A DNA stretch of 64,000 bases from Streptoverticillium olivoreticuli subsp. olivoreticuli (GTDB lineage Bacteria; Actinomycetota; Actinomycetes; Streptomycetales; Streptomycetaceae). Below the pieces are notes generated by a model. That model was given only the letters and a program-made list of their open reading frames with translations, did not search any database and was not told the origin of the DNA. The stretch is taken from positions 5,626,001 to 5,690,000 of the forward strand of contig NZ_CP031455.1 in assembly GCF_003391135.1 (NCBI RefSeq), in the 5' to 3' direction. Numbering within the stretch: position 1 is the stretch's first letter; the number at the start of each line of letters is the position of its first letter. Positions 47,967-56,292 of the stretch are shown piece by piece. The position numbers and the translations under genes were made by a program.

Positions 47967-50252
47967 ATGACCTCGTCGAGCGCCCAGGCACACGGCCATC
48001 CGCACGGAGACGGTTTCGACAATCGGCAGCCTTCCGTCGGCTCCATCGCCGCCCACCGGCCGTACGCGGTCATGGCCCCGGACTCGCCGGGCCTGGAGCC
48101 CGACCTGGACGCCTCGGACCTGGGTACCTACGGTGACCCCGCGTACGGCGACGAGGGCCTGGAGGGCGCATACGGAGCGGAGCCGCTGCCGCACGGACGG
48201 TTCCTGGACCGGGAGCGCAGCTGGCTGGCCTTCAACGAGCGGGTGCTGGAGCTCGCCGAGGACCCGGCGACCCCGCTGCTGGAGCGGGCGAACTTCCTCG
48301 CGATCTTCGCGAGCAACCTGGACGAGTTCTTCATGGTGCGCGTCGCCGGGCTCAAGCGCCGGATCGCCACCGGCGTCGCCACCCGCTCCGCCTCCGGCCT
48401 CCAGCCCCGCGAGGTGCTGGAGCAGATCTGGACCCGCTCCCGCGAGCTCATGGCCCGGCACGCCGCCTGCTACCAGCAGGACGTCGCGCCCGAGCTCGCC
48501 GAGCGCGGCATCCACCTGATCCGCTGGCCCGAGCTGACCGAGAAGGAGCAGGGCCGCCTCTTCACCCTCTTCCGGCAGCAGATCTTCCCCGTCCTGACGC
48601 CGCTGGCCGTCGACCCCGCGCACCCCTTCCCGTACATCTCGGGGCTCTCCCTCAACCTCGCCGTCGTCGTGCGCAACCCCGTCAGCGGGCACGACCACTT
48701 CGCACGCGTGAAGGTGCCGCCGCTGCTGTCCCGCTTCCTGGAGGCCTCCCCGCAGCGGTACGTCCCGCTGGAGGACGTGATCGCGGCCCACCTGGAGGAG
48801 CTGTTCCCCGGCATGGAGGTGCTCGCGCACCACATGTTCCGGGTGACCCGCAACGAGGACCTGGAGGTCGAGGAGGACGACGCGGAGAACCTGCTCCAGG
48901 CGCTGGAGAAGGAGCTCATGCGGCGCCGCTTCGGGCCGCCCGTGCGGCTGGAGGTCGAGGAGACCATCGACCCGTACGTCCTCGACCTGCTCGTCCGCGA
49001 GCTGAAGATCAGCGACGCCGAGGTCTACCCACTGCCAGGCCCCCTCGACCTGACCGCGCTCTTCCGGATAGCGACCCTGGACCGGCCCGAGCTGAAGTAC
49101 CCCAAGTTCGTGGCCGGCACCCACCGGGACCTCGCCGAGGTCGAGTCCGCCTCCGCGCCCGACATCTTCGCCGCCCTGCGCGAGCGGGACGTGCTCCTGC
49201 ACCACCCGTACGACTCCTTCTCCACCTCCGTGCAGGCGTTCCTGGAGCAGGCGGCGGCCGACCCGGACGTCCTCGCGATCAAGCAGACGCTCTACCGCAC
49301 CTCCGGCGACTCGCCGATCGTCGACGCCCTCATAGACGCCGCGGAATCCGGCAAACAGGTCCTCGTCCTCGTCGAGATCAAGGCCCGCTTCGACGAGCAG
49401 GCCAACATCAAGTGGGCGCGCAAGCTGGAAGAGGCCGGCTGCCACGTCGTCTACGGCCTGGTGGGCCTGAAGACGCACTGCAAGCTGTCGCTCGTGGTGC
49501 GGCAGGAGGGCGACACCCTGCGCCGCTACTCCCACGTGGGCACCGGCAACTACCACCCCAAGACCGCGCGCCTCTACGAGGACCTCGGGCTGCTCACCGC
49601 CGACCCGCAGGTCGGCGCGGACCTCTCCGACCTCTTCAACCGGCTGTCCGGCTACTCCCGCCGCGAGACCTACCGGCGGCTGCTCGTCGCCCCCCGGTCG
49701 CTGCGCGACGGGCTCGTCGCCCGGATCGCCAAGGAGGTCGCGCACCACCGCGCCGGGCGGCCCGCCTACATCCGCATCAAGGTCAACTCGATGGTCGACG
49801 AGGCCGTCGTCGACGCCCTCTACCGGGCGGCGCGCGAAGGCGTGCCGGTGGACATCTGGGTGCGCGGCATCTGCGCGCTGCGGCCGGGAGTGACCGGGCT
49901 CTCGGAGAACATCCGGGTGCGCAGCGTCCTCGGCCGGTTCCTCGAACACTCCCGGATATTCGCGTTCGGGAACGGCGGCGACCCGGAGGTCTGGCTCGGC
50001 AGCGCCGACATGATGCACCGCAACCTGGACCGGCGCATCGAGGCGCTGGTGCGGGTCACCGATCCGGCGCACCGGGCCTCGCTCGGCCGGCTGCTGGAGA
50101 CCGGGATGTCCGACTCCACCGCTTCCTGGCACCTGGGCCCGGACGGCGGCTGGCGGCGGCACGCGACGGACGCCGACGGGCAGCCGCTGCGCAACGTACA
50201 GGAGATGCTCATAGACGCCCGGAGGCGCCGGCGTGGCTCAGCGACCCCATGA
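47967..50252 (+). CDS. ppk: Polyphosphate kinase 1
   Basis: 761-aa enzyme that makes polyphosphate from ATP. N-terminal domain RFLDRERSWLAFNERVLELAEDP, head domain, then two phospholipase-D-like catalytic domains with the phosphorylated histidine region RYSHVGTGNYHPKTARLYEDLG and the C-terminal GSADMMHRNLDRRIE. The N-terminal 75 residues before RFLDRERSW are low complexity. I choose the ATG at 47967 over 47865 because AACAAT lies 6 nt upstream (weak leaderless signal); the start is uncertain. It overlaps the CHAD gene. Confidence 0.93.
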   Translation: MTSSSAQAHGHPHGDGFDNRQPSVGSIAAHRPYAVMAPDSPGLEPDLDASDLGTYGDPAYGDEGLEGAYGAEPLPHGRFLDRERSWLAFNERVLELAEDPATPLLERANFLAIFASNLDEFFMVRVAGLKRRIATGVATRSASGLQPREVLEQIWTRSRELMARHAACYQQDVAPELAERGIHLIRWPELTEKEQGRLFTLFRQQIFPVLTPLAVDPAHPFPYISGLSLNLAVVVRNPVSGHDHFARVKVPPLLSRFLEASPQRYVPLEDVIAAHLEELFPGMEVLAHHMFRVTRNEDLEVEEDDAENLLQALEKELMRRRFGPPVRLEVEETIDPYVLDLLVRELKISDAEVYPLPGPLDLTALFRIATLDRPELKYPKFVAGTHRDLAEVESASAPDIFAALRERDVLLHHPYDSFSTSVQAFLEQAAADPDVLAIKQTLYRTSGDSPIVDALIDAAESGKQVLVLVEIKARFDEQANIKWARKLEEAGCHVVYGLVGLKTHCKLSLVVRQEGDTLRRYSHVGTGNYHPKTARLYEDLGLLTADPQVGADLSDLFNRLSGYSRRETYRRLLVAPRSLRDGLVARIAKEVAHHRAGRPAYIRIKVNSMVDEAVVDALYRAAREGVPVDIWVRGICALRPGVTGLSENIRVRSVLGRFLEHSRIFAFGNGGDPEVWLGSADMMHRNLDRRIEALVRVTDPAHRASLGRLLETGMSDSTASWHLGPDGGWRRHATDADGQPLRNVQEMLIDARRRRRGSATP

Positions 50253-51336
50253 CCAGCCGCTTACGGTCACCGTGGCCGGGGGGCGGGAAATGACGACGAC
50301 ACAGCGGCCGGCCGCGCCGGACCCGGCCGTGGACACGGCGGCCTCCGGTGAGGTGCTGGCGGACTATCTGCACGGCCAGGCGGCCGAGTTCCTGCGCAGC
50401 CTGCGGCTGCACGGCGACAGCGGCGCGGGCGCCGAGGACGCGACCGAGGCCGCCCGGCTGCTGCGCCGCTCGGCCCGCCGCATCTCCGGGGCCCTGCACG
50501 TCTACCGGCCGCTCACCGACACGGCCTGGACGGACCACCTCCGCTCCGAGCTGCTGTGGCTGTCCGAGACGCTGGGGCGCGAATACGCCTACGCGGCGAG
50601 GCTGGCCCGGCTGCGGGGGGCGCTGCACCGGCTGTCCGGGTCGGCGCCCTGCGAGGAGCGGGCCTGGAGCGGGCTGACGGTCGGCGCCGCGCGGGCGGGC
50701 GCACTGCTCGAACGCCAGCTGACGCTGGCCAGGACCCGTGCGCACTCGGCGGCGCTGCAGGCCCTCGGCTCCTCGCGGTTCCACGCCGTCGCCGACGCGG
50801 CCGCCGTACTCGCCTCCGAGGTGCCGCTCGACCCGGCCGCGCACGACCTGCTCGCCCGCGAGGCGCTGCCCCGGCTCGTGGAGCAGACCCACCGGCGGCT
50901 GGTCGAGGCCGTCGAGCTGCTGCCGCTGTCCGTCGCCGGGCACCCGTACAACGCGGAGGCCCTCACCCACGGGCTCGCCGCGGTCCCGTCCTCCGACGCG
51001 CCGCCCGCGGAGGCGCGCCAGGACGCGCCGTGGCACCACGTGCGCAAGCTCGTACGGCTGCGGCGGTACGCGCAGGAGGTTCTCGACGAGCACGGGCAGG
51101 GCGAGGTCGAACCCTCCCTCTCCGTAGGGCTGCTGAACGCGGGTCAGGCCCTGGACCGGCACCGCGACGCCGCCGAGGCGGCCGCCGCCGCCGCGGCCGC
51201 CGCCCGCACCCCGAGGATCGCCCCGGCCACGGCGTACGCCCTCGGCGTGCTCCACGCCGACCAGCGGCACGAGGTGGAGGCGGCGCGCTTCGCGTTCGGC
51301 CGGGTCTGGCAGCGGACGGGGGTGGCGGGGCTGTGA
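50233..51336 (+). CDS. CHAD domain protein
   Basis: 367-aa helical protein with the conserved-histidine CHAD domain (DYLHGQAAEFLRSLRLHGD, RRSARRISGALHVYRPL, then helices with HVRKLVRLRRYAQEVLDEHG), which binds polyphosphate. The GTG at 50233 behind GGAGG overlaps the end of ppk by 20 bp, so polyphosphate kinase and binding protein are cotranslated. It overlaps the NUDIX gene by 4 bp. The Ala-rich tail (AAAAAAAA) is unusual but typical for Streptomyces. Confidence 0.86.
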   Translation: MAQRPHDQPLTVTVAGGREMTTTQRPAAPDPAVDTAASGEVLADYLHGQAAEFLRSLRLHGDSGAGAEDATEAARLLRRSARRISGALHVYRPLTDTAWTDHLRSELLWLSETLGREYAYAARLARLRGALHRLSGSAPCEERAWSGLTVGAARAGALLERQLTLARTRAHSAALQALGSSRFHAVADAAAVLASEVPLDPAAHDLLAREALPRLVEQTHRRLVEAVELLPLSVAGHPYNAEALTHGLAAVPSSDAPPAEARQDAPWHHVRKLVRLRRYAQEVLDEHGQGEVEPSLSVGLLNAGQALDRHRDAAEAAAAAAAAARTPRIAPATAYALGVLHADQRHEVEAARFAFGRVWQRTGVAGL

Positions 51337-51746
51337 GGGACGACGTCATCCGGGCGGCGGGGTGCGTGCTGTGGCGGCACTCGCCGCTCGACGGCGGGCT
51401 GGAGATCGCGCTCGTCCACCGGCCGCGCTACGACGACTGGTCGCACCCCAAGGGCAAGCTCAAGCGCGGCGAGGACGCGCTGAGCGGCGCGGTGCGCGAG
51501 GTGCTGGAGGAGACGGGCATGGCGTGCGAGGTGGGGACGCCGCTGCCGACGGCGCACTACGCGGTGGCCGGGCGGCCGAAGGAGGTGCGCTACTGGGCGG
51601 CCCGCGCGACGTCGGGCGCGTTCGCGCCGAACCGTGAGGTGGACGCGCTCCTGTGGCTGCCACCGGTGGCAGCGCGGGCTCGCCTGACGCAGGAGCGGGA
51701 CCGTTCGCTGGTGGATGCGTTGCTTTCGGCGCTGCATGTGTCGTGA
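51333..51746 (+). CDS. NUDIX hydrolase
   Basis: 137-aa MutT-like hydrolase. The Nudix box is complete: G-x5-E-x7-REVxEE is read in GKLKRGEDALSGAVREVLEE (about residues 38-57). It starts VRDDVIRAAGCVLWRH at the GTG overlapping the CHAD stop (GTGA). Position after ppk and CHAD suggests a nucleotide or (di)nucleoside polyphosphate, or inorganic polyphosphate-related, substrate. Confidence 0.88.
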   Translation: MRDDVIRAAGCVLWRHSPLDGGLEIALVHRPRYDDWSHPKGKLKRGEDALSGAVREVLEETGMACEVGTPLPTAHYAVAGRPKEVRYWAARATSGAFAPNREVDALLWLPPVAARARLTQERDRSLVDALLSALHVS

Positions 51747-51759
51747 GCGGCTTCCGGGT

Positions 51760-51886
51760 GCGGGCCCGTTGCGCCTGCGGCGGGCTTTCCCCCACCCCGC
51801 CCCTTCCCGAAACCGGGGCTCGCGCCCCGGACCCCCGGCTGTCCCTCCGTTGCCGCCTGCGGCGGGAGCGCCCTACGGGCGCGTCC
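51760..51886. repeat. Composite intergenic repeat
   Basis: Contains CGCCTGCGGCGGGCTTTC with CCCCGCCCCTTCCCGAAAC, related in reverse complement to 18605-18655 and partly to 54840-54880, then GCGCCCTACGGGCGCGTCC leading into the CAAACGCCGGACGGGCTG core, matching the left flank of the 18528 copy. Confidence 0.6.
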
Positions 51887-52723
51887 TCAAACGCCGGACG
51901 GGCTGAATTGCCAGCCGCGCGGCGCCAGCGCGTCCCAGCGCACCGTGAGTTCCCCCTGGCGCCACCGCCGCGCGTCATCCGTCAGCGGCCACTCCGCCGC
52001 CAGCGAAGCCGCCGTACGGATCCACCGCTGCCGCGCGCTGAGCGCCGAATACGGCGCGGCCGCCGCCCAGGCCCGGTCGAAGTCCCGCAGGAACGCGTGC
52101 ACCGGCTCGCCCGGGACATTGCGGTGGATGAGCGCCTTCGGCAGGCGTTCCGCCAGATCGGACGGGGTGTCGAGCGAGCCGAGGCGGGCCGCGAAGGTGA
52201 CCGTGCGGGGGCCTTCCGGGCCGAGCGCGACCCAGACGTGACGGCGCCCGATCTCGTCGCACGTGCCCTCCACCAGCAGCCCGCCCGGCGCGAGGCGCGC
52301 GCACAGCCGTGACCAGACGGCGGTGACCTCGTCCTCGTCGTACTGCCGCAGCACGTTCGCCGCCCGGATCAGCGCGGGCGCCCGGCCCGTACCGCCGCTC
52401 AGGGGGACCTCGAAGCCGCCGTGCGCGAAGGACAGGCCGTCGCGCTCGTACGGCTTCGCCGCGGCGACCCGCCCGGGGTCTATCTCCACGCCGACGACCT
52501 CCGCCGCCGCGCACACGGTGCGCAGCCGGGCGAGCAGCTCGACGGCCGTCCAGGGCGCCGCCCCGTAGCCGAGGTCGACGGCGACGGGGTCCGCGCTGCG
52601 GCGCAGGGCGGGGCCGTGGGTGCGGGCGATCCAGCGGTCCATGCGGCGCAGCCGGTTGGGGTTGGTCGTCCCCCGGGTGGCCGTCCCGATGGGGCGGCGG
52701 GCGGGGGCGGTACGGCTGGCCAT
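51887..52723 (-). CDS. SAM-dependent methyltransferase (class I)
   Basis: 278-aa putative methyltransferase with motif I AVDLGYGAAPWTAVELLARLR (about residues 48-68), an acidic post-I residue in VGVEIDPGRVAAAKPYERDGLSFAHGGFE, and APALIRAANVLRQYDEDEVTAVWSRL. Likely acts on a small molecule or RNA; substrate unknown. The last six codons (FSPSGV) are encoded by the dispersed repeat at 51886-51905. The ATG follows TAGAGT by 7 nt (leaderless). Confidence 0.8.
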   Translation of the reverse strand: MASRTAPARRPIGTATRGTTNPNRLRRMDRWIARTHGPALRRSADPVAVDLGYGAAPWTAVELLARLRTVCAAAEVVGVEIDPGRVAAAKPYERDGLSFAHGGFEVPLSGGTGRAPALIRAANVLRQYDEDEVTAVWSRLCARLAPGGLLVEGTCDEIGRRHVWVALGPEGPRTVTFAARLGSLDTPSDLAERLPKALIHRNVPGEPVHAFLRDFDRAWAAAAPYSALSARQRWIRTAASLAAEWPLTDDARRWRQGELTVRWDALAPRGWQFSPSGV

Positions 52724-52730
52724 GCGCTCA

Positions 52731-52736
52731 ACTCTA
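52731..52736 (-). promoter_or_regulatory. -10 hexamer of leaderless methyltransferase transcript
   Basis: TAGAGT on the minus strand, 7 nt before the ATG at 52723. Confidence 0.45.
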
Positions 52737-52902
52737 GGCCAGCGCGCCCGCGCGGCCGCCGCCGTCGGGCGGGGCCCGCCGCACGGCCCCACGCGTCCCC
52801 GGGTCACACTTTGGTAAAGGGGAAATGGGAGGCGACCTCCGCGACGTTGCCCCCTTGTAACGCGCTGAATGCCCCCCAAGAAGCGGACGGAGGACTCACC
52901 CG

Positions 52903-54264
52903 GTGAGCCAGTACGCATCCAGGCTCGGCGCACGCCGCGGCCGCGCGCTCGGCACTTTCGCCCAGAGCCCGCTGCGCCGCATCGGCACCCCTCGTCGCCC
53001 CCGTCGCATCGCGATGCTGAGCGTCCACACGTCCCCGTTGCACCAGCCCGGCACGGGCGACGCGGGCGGCATGAACGTCTACATCGTCGAGCTCGCCAAG
53101 CGCCTCGCCGCGCTCGACATCGAGGTCGAGATCTTCACCCGGGCCACCACCGGGTCGCTCCCGCCCGCCGTGGAGCTGGCCCCGGGCGTCCTGGTGCGGC
53201 ACATCGACGCGGGCCCGTACGAGGGGCTGGCCAAGGAGGAGCTGCCCGCGCAGCTGTGCGCGTTCACGCACGGCGTGATGCAGGCGTGGGCGGGCCACCG
53301 GCCGGGCCACTACGACCTGGTGCACTCGCACTACTGGCTGTCCGGCCACGTCGGCTGGCTCGCGGCGGAGCGCTGGGGCGTGCCGCTCGTGCACGCCATG
53401 CACACCATGGCGAAGGTCAAGAACGCCGCGCTCGCCGCGGGCGACACCCCCGAGCCCGCCGCGCGGGTGATCGGCGAGACGCAGATCGTCCGGGCGGCGG
53501 ACCGGCTGATCGCCAACACCGACGGCGAGGCCGAGGAACTCGTACGGCACTACGACGCCGCGCCCGGCAAGGTCGCCGTGGTCCACCCCGGGGTGAACCT
53601 CGACCGCTTCACCCCGAGCGGCGGGCGCGCGGCGGCGCGCGAGCGGCTCGGGCTGTCGGCCGACGCCCTGATACCGCTCTTCGCGGGGCGCATCCAGCCG
53701 CTGAAGGCGCCCGACATCCTGCTGCGCGCGGTCGCCGAGCTCCTCGAACAGGACCCCGGCCTGCGCACGCGGCTGGTCGTCCCGGTGGTCGGCGGGCCCA
53801 GCGGCAGCGGCCTGGCCAAGCCGGAGGAGCTGCACAAGCTGGCCGCCCGGCTGGGCATCACCGACGTCGTACGGTTCCGCCCGCCGGTCGGCCAGGAGCA
53901 GCTCGCGGACTGGTACCGGGCCGCGTCCGTGCTGGTCATGCCGTCGTACAGCGAGTCCTTCGGCCTGGTGGCCGCGGAGGCGCAGGCGTGCGGCACGCCC
54001 GTCGTCGCGGCGGCCGTGGGCGGGCTGCCCGTGGCCGTGCGGGACGGCGTCAGCGGCTTCCTCGTCGACGGCCACGACCCCGCCGACTACGCGCGTGCGC
54101 TGCGCCGCTTCGCCGACCAGCCCTCGCTCGCGGACGCGATGGGCGCGGCGGCGGCCCGGCACGCGCGGTCCTTCGGCTGGGACACGGCCGCGGCCGCCAC
54201 GGCCGACGTGTACACCGCGGCGATCCAGGACCGGCGGCGTCGCCTACGCTCGTCGCATGTCTGA
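52903..54264 (+). CDS. mshA: D-inositol-3-phosphate glycosyltransferase MshA
   Basis: 453-aa GT4 glycosyltransferase that joins GlcNAc to inositol-3-phosphate, the first step of mycothiol synthesis. MshA signatures: MLSVHTSPLHQPGTGDAGGMNVYIVELAKRLA (N-terminal acceptor loop), VHSHYWLSG, HTMAKVKN, and the C-terminal nucleotide-sugar motif PSYSESFGLVAAEAQACGTPVVAA with the E-x7-E arrangement. GTG start behind GGAGGA; an N-terminal Arg-rich extension of about 35 residues. It overlaps the YbjN gene by 8 bp. Confidence 0.95.
   Translation: MSQYASRLGARRGRALGTFAQSPLRRIGTPRRPRRIAMLSVHTSPLHQPGTGDAGGMNVYIVELAKRLAALDIEVEIFTRATTGSLPPAVELAPGVLVRHIDAGPYEGLAKEELPAQLCAFTHGVMQAWAGHRPGHYDLVHSHYWLSGHVGWLAAERWGVPLVHAMHTMAKVKNAALAAGDTPEPAARVIGETQIVRAADRLIANTDGEAEELVRHYDAAPGKVAVVHPGVNLDRFTPSGGRAAARERLGLSADALIPLFAGRIQPLKAPDILLRAVAELLEQDPGLRTRLVVPVVGGPSGSGLAKPEELHKLAARLGITDVVRFRPPVGQEQLADWYRAASVLVMPSYSESFGLVAAEAQACGTPVVAAAVGGLPVAVRDGVSGFLVDGHDPADYARALRRFADQPSLADAMGAAAARHARSFGWDTAAAATADVYTAAIQDRRRRLRSSHV
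54245..54250 (+). promoter_or_regulatory. -10 hexamer of leaderless ybjN-like transcript
   Basis: TACGCT inside the last codons of mshA, 6 nt before the ATG at 54257. Confidence 0.45.
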
Positions 54265-54748
54265 CGCGAAATCCGTCATCGAGCAGACGTTCCACGAGGC
54301 GGGCCTCGAATGGGAGAGCCCCGCCGACGGTACGTATGTGGTCAAACTCCCCGGCACCCGCAAGCTGTCGACGACCGTCTCCCTGATCGTCGGCAAGCAC
54401 TCGCTGTCGGTCAACGCCTTCGTCGTGCGCCGCCCCGACGAGAACCACGAGGCGGTGCACCGCTGGCTGCTGGAGCGCAACACGCGGCTGTACGGCGTGG
54501 CCTACGCGATGGACCGGCTCGGCGACATCTACCTCGTCGGACGCCTGCCGCTGGCCGCGGTCACCCCGGACGAGATCGACCGCATCCTGGGGACGGTGCT
54601 GGAGAACGCGGACGGCAGCTTCAACACCCTGCTGGAGATGGGCTTCGCGAGCGCGATCCGCAAGGAGTACGCGTGGCGCACGTCGCGCGGCGAGTCGACG
54701 CGCAACCTGGAGGCGTTCGCGCGCTTGACGTCGAAGGCGGACGACTGA
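54257..54748 (+). CDS. YbjN-domain protein
   Basis: 163-aa protein of the YbjN/type III secretion chaperone-like fold (MSDAKSVIEQTFHEAGLEWE, VVKLPGTRKLSTTVSLIVGKHSLSVNAFVVRRPDENHEAVHRWLLERN, YGVAYAMDRLGDIYLVGRLPL). No signal peptide. The conserved pairing with mshA in Streptomyces suggests a linked but unknown role. It overlaps mshA by 8 bp, yet TACGCT offers its own promoter. Confidence 0.83.
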   Translation: MSDAKSVIEQTFHEAGLEWESPADGTYVVKLPGTRKLSTTVSLIVGKHSLSVNAFVVRRPDENHEAVHRWLLERNTRLYGVAYAMDRLGDIYLVGRLPLAAVTPDEIDRILGTVLENADGSFNTLLEMGFASAIRKEYAWRTSRGESTRNLEAFARLTSKADD

Positions 54749-54759
54749 CGCGGCTCGCC

Positions 54760-54882
54760 GGGCCGCACCCGGGCACGGGTCCGGGGCGGAGCCCCGGCCG
54801 CGGCGGAGCCGCGCATCAGATTGGGGGCACCTCCCAGCGGTAGCTGGGGGAGGGAAGGGGCGGGGTAGGGGAACAAGCCCCG
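54760..54882. repeat. GC-rich intergenic repeat/terminator region
   Basis: Contains CCGGGGCGGAGCCCCGG hairpin sequence, then CTCCCAGCGGTAGCTGGGGGAG (8-9 bp stem) and GGAAGGGGCGGGGTAGGGGAAC, which relates to repeats near 18620 and 51790. It lies between convergent YbjN and MFS genes. Confidence 0.5.
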
Positions 54883-56139
54883 TCAGACCGACGCCGGCTC
54901 CGCCACCCGCTCGGCCTCCACCCGCTCCACGGAGCCCCGGGACAGAGACCGGTTCAACGCCCAGTACCCCACCCCCGCCACGCTCCCCACAACCGCACAC
55001 CCCGCCCACAGCGCACCCGCCCCGTAAGCGTCGAGCACCGCCCCGCCCGCCAGCGGAGCGACCAGCGCGGCGCCCGACCAGGACAGGGAGTAGACGCCCT
55101 GGTAGCGGCCGCGGCCTTGGACGGGGGAGAGGCGGACGACGAGGCCCATCTGGGTGGGGGAGTTGACGATTTCCGCCAGGGACCAGACGCAGACGGTCAG
55201 CATGTAGGCGGCGAGCGACCCGCCGGCAAAGGCGGTGAGCCCGAAGCCGTACCCCCCGAGCAGGGCCGAGATCACCAGCAGCCGCCCCGGGTCGCGGTGC
55301 TCGATGAAGCGGGTCACGGGGATCTGGAGGGCCACGATCAGCACGCCGTTGACGGCGATGGCCATGCCGTAGTCGGTGGTGGAGAAGCCGTCCTTCGCCA
55401 TCGCGACGGGCAGCGCAACCGAGGACTGCAGGAAGATCAGGGCGAGCAGGAAGGACAGCCCGACCACGCTCATGTAGCGCCCGTCGCGCAGCACGGTGCC
55501 CATGCTGATCGCGGGCTCGTCCTCGCCGGTGGCCTCCGGCGCGGCCGGGCGGGACTCGGGGAGCTTGACGAACACGAGGATCGCGCACAGGAGCGTCATG
55601 GCCGCTTCGCCGAGGAAGCCGATGAGGTAGCTGTACTGCGCGATGAACCCGGCCGCGGCCGACGAGATCGCGAAGCCGAGGTTGATGGCCCAGTAGTTCA
55701 GGGCGAAGGCCCGCACGCGGTCCTCGGGCGCCACGATGTCCGCCATCATCGCCTGCACCGCCGGGCGGGAGGCGTTGGCGGCCATGCCCACCACGAAGGC
55801 CACCGCCGCGATGGCCACCGGGCCCTGCGCGAAGCCCAGCACGGCCACGGACACCGCGGTCGAGGTCTGGGCGATCAGCAGCGTGGGCCTGCGGCCCAGC
55901 CGGTCGGCCAGCACGCCCCCGCCGATCGAGGAGACGACGCTGCCGAGGCCGTGCAGGGCGGCGACCAGCCCCGCGTACGAGGCCGAGTAGCCCTGGTCGA
56001 CGGTGAGATAGAGGGCGAGGAAGACCGAGACGAACGCCCCGAGGCGGTTGACCAGGGTCGAGGTCCACAGCCACCAGAAGTCCCGGGGCAACCCCGAGAC
56101 GCTCTCCCTCGCGGCGCGCCCGACGCTCGCTACGGACAT
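54883..56139 (-). CDS. MFS transporter
   Basis: 418-aa major facilitator with 12 predicted helices and the family loop GGVLADRLGRRPTLL between helices 2 and 3. Drug or metabolite efflux is the default; no substrate is readable. I choose the ATG at 56139 (MSVASVGRAARES) over 56211, because the longer version would translate the inverted repeat at 56154-56190. It is convergent with the YbjN gene and divergent from gpmA. Confidence 0.87.
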   Translation of the reverse strand: MSVASVGRAARESVSGLPRDFWWLWTSTLVNRLGAFVSVFLALYLTVDQGYSASYAGLVAALHGLGSVVSSIGGGVLADRLGRRPTLLIAQTSTAVSVAVLGFAQGPVAIAAVAFVVGMAANASRPAVQAMMADIVAPEDRVRAFALNYWAINLGFAISSAAAGFIAQYSYLIGFLGEAAMTLLCAILVFVKLPESRPAAPEATGEDEPAISMGTVLRDGRYMSVVGLSFLLALIFLQSSVALPVAMAKDGFSTTDYGMAIAVNGVLIVALQIPVTRFIEHRDPGRLLVISALLGGYGFGLTAFAGGSLAAYMLTVCVWSLAEIVNSPTQMGLVVRLSPVQGRGRYQGVYSLSWSGAALVAPLAGGAVLDAYGAGALWAGCAVVGSVAGVGYWALNRSLSRGSVERVEAERVAEPASV

Positions 56140-56153
56140 TCCCCAACCCCCGG

Positions 56154-56190
56154 TATGTAAGTGTCTCCTGTGAAGCTCGCAACTTACATA
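56154..56190. promoter_or_regulatory. Inverted repeat upstream of MFS gene
   Basis: TATGTAAGT at 56154 and ACTTACATA at 56182, 9-bp perfect arms 19 bp apart, located 15-51 bp before the MFS start and AT-rich against the background. A likely operator; no regulator gene is adjacent. Confidence 0.5.
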
Positions 56191-56279
56191 GCTCTGTTCC
56201 CGGGGCGCCACTCAATTGACGGCGGTGGTCAATCGTCCGTACCACGGCAGGGGCTTTCAGCACCACCCCTGCCGTCGAT

Positions 56280-56285
56280 TACGCT
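56280..56285 (+). promoter_or_regulatory. -10 hexamer of leaderless gpmA transcript
   Basis: TACGCT, 7 nt before the ATG at 56293. Confidence 0.45.
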
Positions 56286-56292
56286 CATGGGC

